The notes beneath the pieces were generated by a model. That model had not been told where the DNA came from and ran no database searches. It worked only from the letters and a program-made list of their open reading frames with translations. The translations under genes and the position numbers were made by a program. A stretch of 64,000 bases of DNA. Origin: Verrucomicrobiia bacterium. Lineage in GTDB: Bacteria; Verrucomicrobiota; Verrucomicrobiia; Limisphaerales; JADLHS01. This document shows, piece after piece, positions 19,554 through 27,644 of the stretch. The stretch covers positions 35,767 to 99,766 of the forward strand of contig WYBW01000037.1 in assembly GCA_011525685.1 (NCBI GenBank), in the 5' to 3' direction. Within the stretch, counting starts at the first letter, position 1. The number at the start of each line of letters is the position of its first letter.

Positions 19554-21506
19554 ATGCAAAAAAAAGTCCTCCTTACCAGCGTCTGCCGACCACTCGGGCC
19601 GGAATACGGCGATGCCCCTTCGGTCGGTTACGAACTCCTGTACCGACAGGTGCTGCGCGCGCAAGGCATCTTCAGCCCGCGCACGGTCAACATTCATTTC
19701 GGCCTCGAATACATCGCGGAGAATCTCGACGTGCCGACGGTGGTGCTGCAATATCCATCGAAACGCGAACTCATCAAGGAACTCAAGAAGGGTTACGATT
19801 ACGTGGGCGTTTCCTTCCTGATGGCGGTCATGCACAAGATGAAGGAGGTCGTGGCCCTGATCCGCAAGCATTCGCCCAACAGCAAGATCGTGCTCGGCGG
19901 TTATGGGACGATCCTCAAGGACGAGGTGCTCAAGCCGTACGGCGATTACATCTGCCGCGAGGAAGGCGTGGCGTTCTTCCGGCGGCTGTTGGGCGAGCCG
20001 GAAATTCCCATGCCCTACAAGCACCCACTCATCGTGAGCTGGCTGAAGCTCTTTGGCATCAAAGTGTCCGGCACGGGCAAAATCTTTGCCGGCCTCGGCT
20101 GCCCCAACGGCTGCGACTTCTGCTGCACCTCGCACTTCTTTTCCCGCAAGCACATCAAGCTGCTGCCCACGGGCCGGGACATTTACGCGGTCGCCGAGCG
20201 TTACCTCGATCTGGACCCCAGCCTGGTGTTCCTGATTCTGGACGAGGATTTTCTGCTGAACAAGAAACGGGCGATGGAGTTTCGCGATTGCGTAATGAAA
20301 GGCGGCAAGAAGCTTTCCATCTTCGCCTTCTCCAGCATCAAGGCGATCAGTCAATACACAGTGGAGGAAATTCTGGAGATGGGCATTGACGGTTTCTGGA
20401 TCGGCTACGAGGGCACACGGTCGAATTACGCCAAGCAACAGGGCCGGCCCATCGCGGAGATTCTCACCGAATTCCGCGAACACGGCCTCACGGTGTTGAC
20501 CTCCATGATCGTGGGGTTTGATTACCAAACGCCGGAAGTCGTGGCCGAGGAACTGGCCGGGCTGATGAAGCTCAAACCGGCGCTGGCGCAATTCCTGATT
20601 TACGGTCCCGTGCCCGGCACGCCGTTTCACGAGCGGGTCATCAAGGAAAATCTGTTGCACGATATTTACACGACCGACAAGGATTTGTTCTACCGGCGCG
20701 CGGATGGCTTCCGCACGATGATGAAACACCCGACGCTTTCGCCGGAGCAGATCGAGGACATGCAACGTTGGTGCTTCGAGCAGGATTTTCAAAGGCTCGG
20801 TCCCAGCATCTACCGGGTGCTCGAAGCGCGATTACTTGGCTACCAGAAGTTGAAGGATTCACCGAACCCGATCCTGCGCGCCAAGGCCGAATACTACGCG
20901 ACGGAGTTGCGCGTTGCTTACCCGGTGTTCCTCGTGGGCCGTTTGCTTGGACCGAACGCCGCCGTGGGACGATGGATTGGCGATTTGGAACAACGCATCC
21001 ACGCAGAGTTGGGCCGTCCGGCTTTCGGCGAAAGCTTCAAATCCGTGTTGGCGGTGGGCGCGGCGTTTTGGACGGCGCTCACGCTGAAGCTGAATTGGTT
21101 TCAGCACCCCAAATTGATCCGCACTACGTACCGCCTGCCGGAAGAGCAATGGAGCGGCTTTGAAATGTGGGAGGGACTTCAGCGCAAGGTCGCCTCGCCG
21201 GATTTCTCCATCCAGGTCGAATTACAGCACGCGAAGCAACAAGTCTGGATGCGCCTGGAAGGCGCGATCTCCGCCCGCCACGCCGAAGGGTTGGCGCATC
21301 GCCTCAGCGAATCCCTGGCCCGGAGCAGAAACCAGCTCGTGCTCGACCTTAAAAAGCTGCATTGGGACAAGGCTACAGATTTGAAGCCGTTGCGGGAGAA
21401 ACTGGCGGAGTATCGTTCGCGCATCCGCGTGGTGCTGCCCAAGTTGGCCGCCGCGCATCCCGAAGTGATCCTGGTGGCCGGCATGTTTCACCATTATCAC
21501 GGATGA
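19554..21506 (+). CDS. B12-binding-type radical SAM enzyme with a C-terminal STAS-like region
   Basis: A 650-residue protein. Residues ~1-140 resemble a B12-binding domain (DYVGVSFLMAVMHKM, KIVLGGYGT) but lack the base-off DxHxxG motif. The radical SAM domain follows with GLGCPNGCDFC (CxxxCxxC) and YEGTRSNYAKQQGR. After a helical region, residues ~545-650 (VWMRLEGAISARHAEGL, LVLDLKKLHW) look like an STAS beta-alpha fold. An upstream in-frame ATG at 19524 overlaps the flavoprotein stop; MQKKVLLTS at 19554 starts directly on the first beta strand. Substrate is unknown. Relatives build lipids, tetrapyrroles and natural products. Confidence 0.8.
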   Translation: MQKKVLLTSVCRPLGPEYGDAPSVGYELLYRQVLRAQGIFSPRTVNIHFGLEYIAENLDVPTVVLQYPSKRELIKELKKGYDYVGVSFLMAVMHKMKEVVALIRKHSPNSKIVLGGYGTILKDEVLKPYGDYICREEGVAFFRRLLGEPEIPMPYKHPLIVSWLKLFGIKVSGTGKIFAGLGCPNGCDFCCTSHFFSRKHIKLLPTGRDIYAVAERYLDLDPSLVFLILDEDFLLNKKRAMEFRDCVMKGGKKLSIFAFSSIKAISQYTVEEILEMGIDGFWIGYEGTRSNYAKQQGRPIAEILTEFREHGLTVLTSMIVGFDYQTPEVVAEELAGLMKLKPALAQFLIYGPVPGTPFHERVIKENLLHDIYTTDKDLFYRRADGFRTMMKHPTLSPEQIEDMQRWCFEQDFQRLGPSIYRVLEARLLGYQKLKDSPNPILRAKAEYYATELRVAYPVFLVGRLLGPNAAVGRWIGDLEQRIHAELGRPAFGESFKSVLAVGAAFWTALTLKLNWFQHPKLIRTTYRLPEEQWSGFEMWEGLQRKVASPDFSIQVELQHAKQQVWMRLEGAISARHAEGLAHRLSESLARSRNQLVLDLKKLHWDKATDLKPLREKLAEYRSRIRVVLPKLAAAHPEVILVAGMFHHYHG

Positions 21507-21579
21507 ACCGGACGCGGCTCTGTTCGCGCTGACAAGAACGAGTTGAAACCCAACCTCTATTCGAGAAAGGAACAAAACC

Positions 21580-21966
21580 ATGAGTCAATTCGAAGGTGTT
21601 TATCGTGAAGTGATCGAGAAATCCGAGTGGGTGGCGATTGCAACCACCGGGCCGGATGGGCCGCACCTGGCTGGATGCTGGACGCGTTACGCGCTCGCGC
21701 TGGGAATCCAGGACGATGAAATCGTCTTTCCCGCCGGCGGATACCAAAAGACGAGCGAAAACCTTCGGCGTGACCCACGCATCGAACTGCTTTTCGCCAC
21801 CGGTGCTGTGGCGCGCGCGAAAGGTCAAGGACAGGGCTGCACCGTGAGGGGCACGGGCGAGTTGCTAACGTCCGGCCCGAAAGTGGACAAAGCCAAAGCG
21901 CAGTTTCCCTGGGCGCGCGGCGCGCTCGTCGTCAAAGTCACCGGCTTGAGAACTCATCTGTCGTGA
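21580..21966 (+). CDS. pyridoxamine 5'-phosphate oxidase family protein
   Basis: A 128-residue split-barrel flavin-binding protein. WVAIATTGPDGPHLAGCW is the first strand pair, followed by IVFPAGGYQKTSENLRRDPRIELLF, typical of PNPOx-like FMN or F420 proteins. It is too short to be PdxH. An RBS-like GAGAAAGGA lies upstream. The function may be FMN-dependent reduction or flavin or haem binding. It stands 73 bp after the radical SAM gene and may be independent of it. Confidence 0.8.
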   Translation: MSQFEGVYREVIEKSEWVAIATTGPDGPHLAGCWTRYALALGIQDDEIVFPAGGYQKTSENLRRDPRIELLFATGAVARAKGQGQGCTVRGTGELLTSGPKVDKAKAQFPWARGALVVKVTGLRTHLS

Positions 21967-22094
21967 ATCGTATTACCCAAAACGACATTGGAGCAGGCGC
22001 GCCGACCGATTGAGCGAATGCTGGAGATTTCCACACGTTGAATGCACGCGCAGGAGGCTTTGCTGCGGTTAATTCATGGTATAGGATTGGCATC

Positions 22095-23066
22095 ATGCGC
22101 CAACTGCCGATACTCATGATCTGGATGACCGCGTTTCCTCTGACGAGCACCGCGACAGATAGTCGTGTGGTTTTTACCGGCATCTGCGACGCCTCGGCCG
22201 CAGCGGCGGTGAACTCGGACCTGTTTGTGGTGGCGAACGATGAGGACAATCTTCTGCGGTTTTATCGGTTGAGCCGACCTGGACCGCCAGTCCACGTATA
22301 TGCCGTCGAGCCGCCCGCCCGCAAAAAGAAGCAACCGCCGGAGATGGATGTTGAGGGCGCCGCGCGGATAGGTAATCGAGTGTTCTGGATCGGCTCGCAC
22401 GGACGGAATGCCGACGGTGAGTTCGCGCCGAATCGTCACCGATTGTTTGCGCTGGATATCTCGGATAACCGTGATGGCGTGCGCGTGCGTCCGGTCGGCT
22501 CGCCCTACACCAATCTGGTGGCCGACATGAGCCGAGACCCCAGGCTCGCCCGGTTTCGGCTGCAACACGCGGCACAAGTGAAACCAAAAGCGCCCGACGG
22601 ACTGAACATCGAAGCCTTGACGGATACACCCGAGGGAACGTTGCTCATCGGCTTTCGCAATCCGGTTCCCCAAAATCGCGCCTTGTTGGTGCCTTTGCTG
22701 AATCCTAACAAAGTCTTAACTGGCGAATCCGCGCAATTTGGCAATCCCATACTGCTGGACCTCGGCGGCTTGGGACTGCGCGGTATCGGCTCCACCCAAC
22801 GCGGCTATTATCTGATCGCCGGTCCGGCGCTGGGCGACGCTGAAAGCCGACTCTTCTTTTGGCCGGGTGGCGACGCCGTTCCGGAGCTGGTTTCCAATGT
22901 TACGCTCGCCGGCCTCAACCCGGAGGGAATTTGTTTTCATGATTCCGATGATCGCACGGATTTTCTTCTGTTGAGCGATGACGGAACGCGCAATTTGCAT
23001 GGTAAGGATTGCAAGGACTTGCCAACATCGGAGCGACAGTTCCGGGCCGTCAGGATTCCGAGGTAG
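22095..23066 (+). CDS. DUF3616 domain protein with signal peptide
   Basis: A 323-residue exported protein of the DUF3616 family. The N-terminus MRQLPILMIWMTAFPLTSTA is a plausible signal peptide. The mature part has repeated beta-propeller-like strands such as FVVANDEDNLLRFYRL, DVEGAARIGNRVFWIGSHGR, RLFALDIS and LNIEALTDTPEGTLLIGFRNP, which are typical of this family. An ATG at 22038 would place residues before the signal peptide and is less likely. Function is unknown; such proteins are periplasmic or secreted. Confidence 0.8.
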   Translation: MRQLPILMIWMTAFPLTSTATDSRVVFTGICDASAAAAVNSDLFVVANDEDNLLRFYRLSRPGPPVHVYAVEPPARKKKQPPEMDVEGAARIGNRVFWIGSHGRNADGEFAPNRHRLFALDISDNRDGVRVRPVGSPYTNLVADMSRDPRLARFRLQHAAQVKPKAPDGLNIEALTDTPEGTLLIGFRNPVPQNRALLVPLLNPNKVLTGESAQFGNPILLDLGGLGLRGIGSTQRGYYLIAGPALGDAESRLFFWPGGDAVPELVSNVTLAGLNPEGICFHDSDDRTDFLLLSDDGTRNLHGKDCKDLPTSERQFRAVRIPR

Positions 23067-23137
23067 AAGTCTCGTGTCCAGCTACCGTCGAGATTTGGCA
23101 ATTTGCTGGATGATTCTGATCAAGCCCTGACGTCACG

Positions 23138-24343
23138 ATGAACGATATGAAAGTTAACCGACCCGAACCCGACTGGAATCCGACTTCGCGGGAAGTGCTG
23201 CGCGACCAGCGCGCTGCTTACGACGAGATGCGACGCCGTTGTCCCGTCGCTTATAGCGAGTTCCTGGGGTGGTCGCTGTTCCGGCACGAGGACGTGATGC
23301 GTGTGCTGCTCGATCACGAGACTTTCAGCAGCGCTGTGTCGCAGCACCTCTCCGTGCCCAGCGGAATGGATCAGCCAGAACACACGGCATACCGGCGCAT
23401 CCTTGAACCCTACTTTTCCACAAAGCGGATGGAGGCTTTCGAACCGAACTGTCGCGAGATCGCGACGAGACTGGTGCAGGGCATGAGTGCGAATCAGGAA
23501 GTGGAATTCATGGCGGACGTAGCCTTGCCCTTTGCGGTTCAGGTCCAATGCGCTTTTCTCGGTTGGCCAGCGGCGCTTCAAGAACCGCTCGTGCGATGGA
23601 CTCGCAAGAACCATGAGGCCACGCTCGCGCAGGACCGCAAAGCGATGTCCGAAATCGCGCTGGAATTCGAGGGCATCATTGACGACCTGCTGGAAACCCG
23701 GCTTCAAGCGGGCGCCGGCCCGGAATCCGATCTCACCGCCGCGTTGATGCACGAAAAGGTCTGGGGACGTCCGTTGAGCAACGAGGAAGTCGCCAGCATC
23801 CTGCGCAATTGGACCGTCGGCGAAATCGGCACGATCTCGGCCGGCGTAGGTATTCTGGCGCATTATCTGGCTGAACACGCCGTGTTGCAAAAACAACTGC
23901 GCGTCGAGCCGGAGTTGTTACCGTCAGCAATCGAGGAAATCCTCCGTATTCACGGCCCGCTCGTGGCCAACCGGCGGGTCACAACGCAGCCGGTGGAAAT
24001 CGGCGGTCGAAAGATCAACGCTGGCGAACGCATCACACTTATGTGGATCGCGGCCAACCGCGACGAGCGCGTCTTTGAAGACCCGGATTCATTCCGCTTG
24101 GATCGCGATCAGAGTAAGAATCTCCTGTGGGGCGCGGGCATTCACGCGTGTCCCGGCGCACCGCTGGCGCGGCTGGAAATGCGCGTGTTCATGGAAGAAC
24201 TTCTATCCCGTACCAGCGAAATCGCCCTGACGCCGGAGAAAGCGCCAACGCCTGAAGTTTACCCCGCCAGCGGATTTGCCAGACTGCCACTGCGAGCCAG
24301 GCCCGCAGCCGTCAGCAATGCGCCGAACGCAACGCGGCAGTAA
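23138..24343 (+). CDS. cytochrome P450
   Basis: A 401-residue soluble bacterial P450. The K-helix ExxR is EEILRIHGP, and the haem-binding loop is LLWGAGIHACPGAPLARLE with the cysteine thiolate. The I-helix reads GEIGTISAGVGILAHYL and lacks the usual acid-threonine pair, as in a known subset of bacterial P450s, so oxygen activation may be atypical or peroxide-driven. No ferredoxin or reductase gene adjoins it. Its 3' end overlaps the tail of the convergent MarR-like gene by about 30 bp. Confidence 0.92.
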   Translation: MNDMKVNRPEPDWNPTSREVLRDQRAAYDEMRRRCPVAYSEFLGWSLFRHEDVMRVLLDHETFSSAVSQHLSVPSGMDQPEHTAYRRILEPYFSTKRMEAFEPNCREIATRLVQGMSANQEVEFMADVALPFAVQVQCAFLGWPAALQEPLVRWTRKNHEATLAQDRKAMSEIALEFEGIIDDLLETRLQAGAGPESDLTAALMHEKVWGRPLSNEEVASILRNWTVGEIGTISAGVGILAHYLAEHAVLQKQLRVEPELLPSAIEEILRIHGPLVANRRVTTQPVEIGGRKINAGERITLMWIAANRDERVFEDPDSFRLDRDQSKNLLWGAGIHACPGAPLARLEMRVFMEELLSRTSEIALTPEKAPTPEVYPASGFARLPLRARPAAVSNAPNATRQ

Positions 24344-24828
24344 TCCTCGTTCCGCACGTGGTTCGCGCCAAGCCGCAGACCAGGTATTCTGCGATGGAAG
24401 TCAAGCGATCCAACAGCATGCTCAGCTTTGGCCCGATGCGCCGCAGTTGCTCTTCGTGAGCCGAGGAGAGCTTGTCGAGAACTTGTTCTCCACGCGACGT
24501 TAGATGCACGTTCACGTGCCGGCGATCGGCGACCGACTGCTCGCGGGTGACCAGCTTCAAGTCTCCCAGTCGGTCCAGAAGTTCATCGGTGCTATGATGA
24601 CGAAGCTGCAATCGTTCGGCCAACTCGCTCACCGTCACCGTATCACGCCCGGAAAACCCTTTGATGGCCAGCAACGCTTGATGTTGCTGTGGCGTCAGAA
24701 CCGCGCGCTTGGCCATCCTGGCTGAAGCGAAGCAATTGTCGCAGCGCGTCCCGTGAACGACCCCGGAAGCGGCAACCGTTCTCCTGAGGTGGCCTTGAGT
24801 TTGCAGACTCTGGGCGCAAAATCTGCAC
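24312..24828 (-). pseudogene. MarR-family regulator, apparently frameshifted
   Basis: The downstream frame encodes a convincing MarR winged helix from LTPQQHQALLAIKGF through LAERLQLRHHSTDELLDRL to DRRHVNVHLT. The family's first helix, ending FLRFSEEAARAAG just before LTPQQHQ, is instead found one frame away as LRQLLRFSQDGQARG. One extra base near 24698-24702 accounts for this. A GTG at 24828 would start the upstream frame, immediately next to the palindromic operator. It is either a recent pseudogene, a sequencing or assembly error, or a shorter protein starting at MAKRAVL (24716). It diverges from the amidotransferase gene, which it may once have controlled. Confidence 0.7.
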
Positions 24829-24829
24829 A

Positions 24830-24852
24830 AATCTGTATTGGCAATACAGCTT
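24830..24852. promoter_or_regulatory. palindromic operator, NsrR-like, in the marR/amidotransferase promoter
   Basis: CTGTATTG and CAATACAG are exact inverted halves around one G (24833-24849), followed by CTT. About 17 of 22 NsrR-consensus positions match, and the block TGTATT-GC-ATACAGCTTT is shared with the operator at 11949. It could serve NsrR, the adjacent MarR protein, or both. It directly abuts the putative GTG of the MarR gene and lies 28 bp before the amidotransferase ATG. Confidence 0.6.
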
Positions 24853-24880
24853 TGTTCCGGCTATCCTCCTGCCTGAACTG

Positions 24881-25714
24881 ATGAGCGCCGTGTGCATCAT
24901 TCAACACGTGGCTGTGGAAACGCCCGGTCTGATTGCCGGGGCGCTCAAGGCTCACCATATCTCCCTCGACTTCATTCGTCCTTTCGCGGGCGAGCGGATT
25001 CCGCGTCGCATCGGCGATCATGCCGGCCTGGTCGTGATGGGCGGGCCGATGGGCGTTGATGAACAAGGCAAGTATCCGTTCCTGCGGCGGGAAATCCATT
25101 TGATCCAAGATGCCTTGAGCGAGCGTCGCCCCGTTTTGGGCATCTGCCTCGGCAGTCAGCTTCTCGCCGCTGCGCTCGGTGCATCGGTAATGCGTGGACG
25201 GCAGAAGGAGATCGGCTGGCATTCCGTGACCTTGAACCAAGCCACTGCATCCGATGCGCTGTGGCGCGGCTTGCCCAAGTCCTTTACCGCGTTCCACTGG
25301 CATGGCGATGTTTTCCAACTGCCCCACGCCGCCACATCGCTGGCGTCGTCAAGGCTGACCGAACACCAAGCCTTCTGCCATGGAGAATCCGCCTACGGAC
25401 TTCTTTTTCATCTGGAAATGACGGAGCAAGTCATCCGGCGAATGACGCGGATGTTTCGGGGCGAGTTGCACGAGGCTGGCTTGAGCGAACGCCCCGTGCT
25501 CGACCGCGTGGCGGCGCAGCTGCCGGCATTGCACACGATTGGTCGTGCGGTCTTCGGGCGTTGGGCGGCGCTGGTCAACGGCCAAACCGACACGCCGTCG
25601 AACCGGCTGGGAAGCCGAATCAAGGGCGTTAACGAACCGCCGGCCGCCGCTGACGATGAACCGTGCGAACCTTCCAGCCCGCCGTGCTATTTGAGCGAGT
25701 TCAAAGATCAGTGA
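24881..25714 (+). CDS. class I glutamine amidotransferase-like protein
   Basis: A 277-residue protein of the GMP-synthase-amidotransferase-like family (GATase1). VVMGGPMGVDE precedes the nucleophile elbow GICLGSQLLA with the catalytic cysteine near residue 90. The partner His/Glu is probably in FHLEMT near residue 180. It has no synthetase domain. Members hydrolyse glutamine or gamma-glutamyl compounds. About 60 residues beyond the GATase core have no recognised domain. It is expressed from a promoter with a palindromic operator and is followed closely by DUF488 and trans-sulfuration genes. Confidence 0.85.
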   Translation: MSAVCIIQHVAVETPGLIAGALKAHHISLDFIRPFAGERIPRRIGDHAGLVVMGGPMGVDEQGKYPFLRREIHLIQDALSERRPVLGICLGSQLLAAALGASVMRGRQKEIGWHSVTLNQATASDALWRGLPKSFTAFHWHGDVFQLPHAATSLASSRLTEHQAFCHGESAYGLLFHLEMTEQVIRRMTRMFRGELHEAGLSERPVLDRVAAQLPALHTIGRAVFGRWAALVNGQTDTPSNRLGSRIKGVNEPPAAADDEPCEPSSPPCYLSEFKDQ

Positions 25715-25724
25715 ACCTACCGCC

Positions 25725-26123
25725 ATGAAACTCCACATCAAACGCGCCTACGAACCGGCCGCGCCCGAGGATGGCGAGCGCTTTCTGGTGGACCGGCTCT
25801 GGCCGCGCGGCGTGCGCAAAGAAGCGCTGCGCCCCACCGGCTGGCTCAAGGAAGTCGCGCCGAGCGATGCGTTGCGGCGCTGGTTTGGGCATGACCCGGA
25901 GCGGTGGGTGGAGTTTCGCCGCCGCTACCGCGAGGAATTGAAATCGCAGCGGACGGCGCTGCTACCGCTGCGCGATGCCCTGAAGCGCGGACCGGTGACT
26001 TTGGTGTATTCCGCGCATGACGAAGCACATAACCAGGCGGTGGTGTTGCGCGAGTTTCTTCTGAAGGCATCCTCTGCTGCGCGCAAGCATCGCCAACCTG
26101 CATCAAAACGACATGAACGCTGA
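25725..26123 (+). CDS. DUF488 (YeaO-type) protein, copy 1
   Basis: A 132-residue DUF488 protein. Typical segments are IKRAYEPAAPEDGERFLVDRLWPRGV, LKEVAPSDALRRWFGHDPERWVEFRRRYREEL and VTLVYSAHDEAHNQAVVL. The family is widespread and of unknown biochemical role; conserved Arg, Trp and Asp residues suggest a nucleic-acid or phosphate ligand. It starts 11 bp after the amidotransferase and overlaps the next gene. A close paralog is at 60236-60604. Confidence 0.9.
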   Translation: MKLHIKRAYEPAAPEDGERFLVDRLWPRGVRKEALRPTGWLKEVAPSDALRRWFGHDPERWVEFRRRYREELKSQRTALLPLRDALKRGPVTLVYSAHDEAHNQAVVLREFLLKASSAARKHRQPASKRHER

Positions 26124-27279
26124 TTCACTCCATTTCGGCGCATCCACTCTCAGTGTCCATGCCGGCACTCATCGTGATGAAAGCACCGGTGGTGCGAACA
26201 GTCCCATTTACACCTCCACGGCCTACGCGTTTCCGAATCCAACCAACGAAAACATTTATCCGCGCTACTTCAACACCCCCAACCAGCGCGTGATCGCCCG
26301 CAAGCTCGCGGCGCTGGAACAGGGCGAGGACGCGCTCGTGTTCGGCTCGGGTATGGCGGCGATCTCGACGCTGCTTTTCGCTTATTTGAAGCCCGGCGGC
26401 CACGCCGCGTTTCAAGCCGACCTTTACGGCGGCACACAGCAGTTGGTGACGAAGGAACTGGCGAGTTTTGGCGTTGAGATCTCCTTCTGCCGAACGGCGG
26501 AGGAATTCGCCGCAGCCCTCCGGCCCAACACGCGACTCATCTACGTCGAGTCGCCATCCAATCCGCTGCTGCGATGCGTGGACCTCTCCGCGGTCGCCAA
26601 ACTCGGGCGCGAGCGCGGTGTGTTGACCGTGATTGACAACACCTTTGCCACTCCGATCAATCAGAACCCGATTCCGTTGGGCTTCGACGCCGTCATTCAC
26701 AGTGCCACGAAATATCTCAATGGCCACAGCGATGTGAACGCAGGCGTGGTGGTTTCCTCCACGGGCGTGATTCGCCGCCTCACCGAATGTGCCACGAATT
26801 ACGGCGGTATGTTGGACGCGCACGCGTGTTACCAACTCGAACGCGGTCTGAAGACGCTCGCGTTGCGGATGCGCCAGCACAATGAGAACGCTGACCACCT
26901 CGCGCGCTTTCTGCAAAAACACCCCGCCGTGGCGCGCGTGAACTACCCCGGGCTGCCCGACCACCCCGACCACGCTATCGCTGCGCGGCAGATGCGCGGC
27001 TTCGGTGGGATGCTGTCCTTCGAGTTGCGCGATCCAGCCCAGGTGGACCAATTCTTAAGCCGCTTGCGTGTGGTCATGCCCGCCTTGAGTCTGGGCGGAG
27101 TTGAAAGTCTCGTATGCGTTCCCAGCCGCACTTCGCATCGCTTGCTGACGCCTGTCGAACGCCAGCGCGCCGGCATCAGCGACGGGCTGGTGCGTATCTC
27201 GGTGGGTATCGAGGATACCAAGGACTTGATCAAAGACTTTCAACAGGCTCTGGCTGCCGAATCGGGAACGGCGTTATGA
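26113..27279 (+). CDS. PLP-dependent trans-sulfuration enzyme (cystathionine gamma-synthase/lyase family)
   Basis: A 388-residue Cys/Met-metabolism PLP enzyme. TLSVHAGTHRDESTGGANSPIY is the family N-terminus. ALVFGSGMAAIST binds the cofactor phosphate, VIDNTFATP holds the PLP-ring Asp, and HSATKYLNGHSD contains the Schiff-base lysine. Cystathionine synthase, cystathionine lyase, methionine gamma-lyase and O-acetylhomoserine sulfhydrylase cannot be told apart here. It overlaps both neighbours (DUF488 at its start, GNAT by ATGA at its end), so the run from 24881 to 27572 looks like one operon. Confidence 0.9.
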   Translation: MNADSLHFGASTLSVHAGTHRDESTGGANSPIYTSTAYAFPNPTNENIYPRYFNTPNQRVIARKLAALEQGEDALVFGSGMAAISTLLFAYLKPGGHAAFQADLYGGTQQLVTKELASFGVEISFCRTAEEFAAALRPNTRLIYVESPSNPLLRCVDLSAVAKLGRERGVLTVIDNTFATPINQNPIPLGFDAVIHSATKYLNGHSDVNAGVVVSSTGVIRRLTECATNYGGMLDAHACYQLERGLKTLALRMRQHNENADHLARFLQKHPAVARVNYPGLPDHPDHAIAARQMRGFGGMLSFELRDPAQVDQFLSRLRVVMPALSLGGVESLVCVPSRTSHRLLTPVERQRAGISDGLVRISVGIEDTKDLIKDFQQALAAESGTAL

Positions 27280-27572
27280 GTTCTCCGCTTCCTGTTGTCC
27301 ATAACGCCAGCCTTCGGCGCTTTGAAGACCAGACCGGTGATGGGCCTTCGTTCCTCAGCTACACGTTTGAGGGCGATTGCGTCGTGTTCGATCACACGTT
27401 TGTTCCAGACGCACTTCGCGGTCGTGGCATTGCAGCAAAACTGGCCCGCGCCGCGCTGGAGGAGGCAAGGCAACGACGATGGAAGGTCGTTCCCCGCTGT
27501 TCGTATGTCGCCGCATTCATCAACCGGCATCCCGAATTTGCCGATTTGGTGGTCCGGGAATCACGGCCGTGA
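27276..27572 (+). CDS. small GNAT-like N-acetyltransferase, copy 1
   Basis: A 98-residue protein of the COG2388/YjdJ-type acetyltransferase family. A short N-terminal sheet (LSYTFEGDCVVFDHTFVP) precedes the acetyl-CoA motif LRGRGIAAKLARAALEEAR and the ending VPRCSYVAAFINRHPEF. These small GNAT proteins have unknown acceptors. The ATG overlaps the upstream stop. A paralog with a different N-terminus is at 61099-61452. Confidence 0.87.
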   Translation: MSSPLPVVHNASLRRFEDQTGDGPSFLSYTFEGDCVVFDHTFVPDALRGRGIAAKLARAALEEARQRRWKVVPRCSYVAAFINRHPEFADLVVRESRP

Positions 27573-27644
27573 GCTTTGATGCCCTGCACAAGGCCATTGC
27601 GGGTACGCAAGAGTTGATTACGCTTTGTTTTGGATGAATCTGCC

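Noticed and set aside
18230..19555. 441-codon minus-strand open frame
   Set aside because: It is antisense to the FAD oxidoreductase gene; composition is of shadow type.
19548..20792. 414-codon minus-strand open frame
   Set aside because: It mirrors the B12 radical SAM gene, and no motif or RBS supports it.
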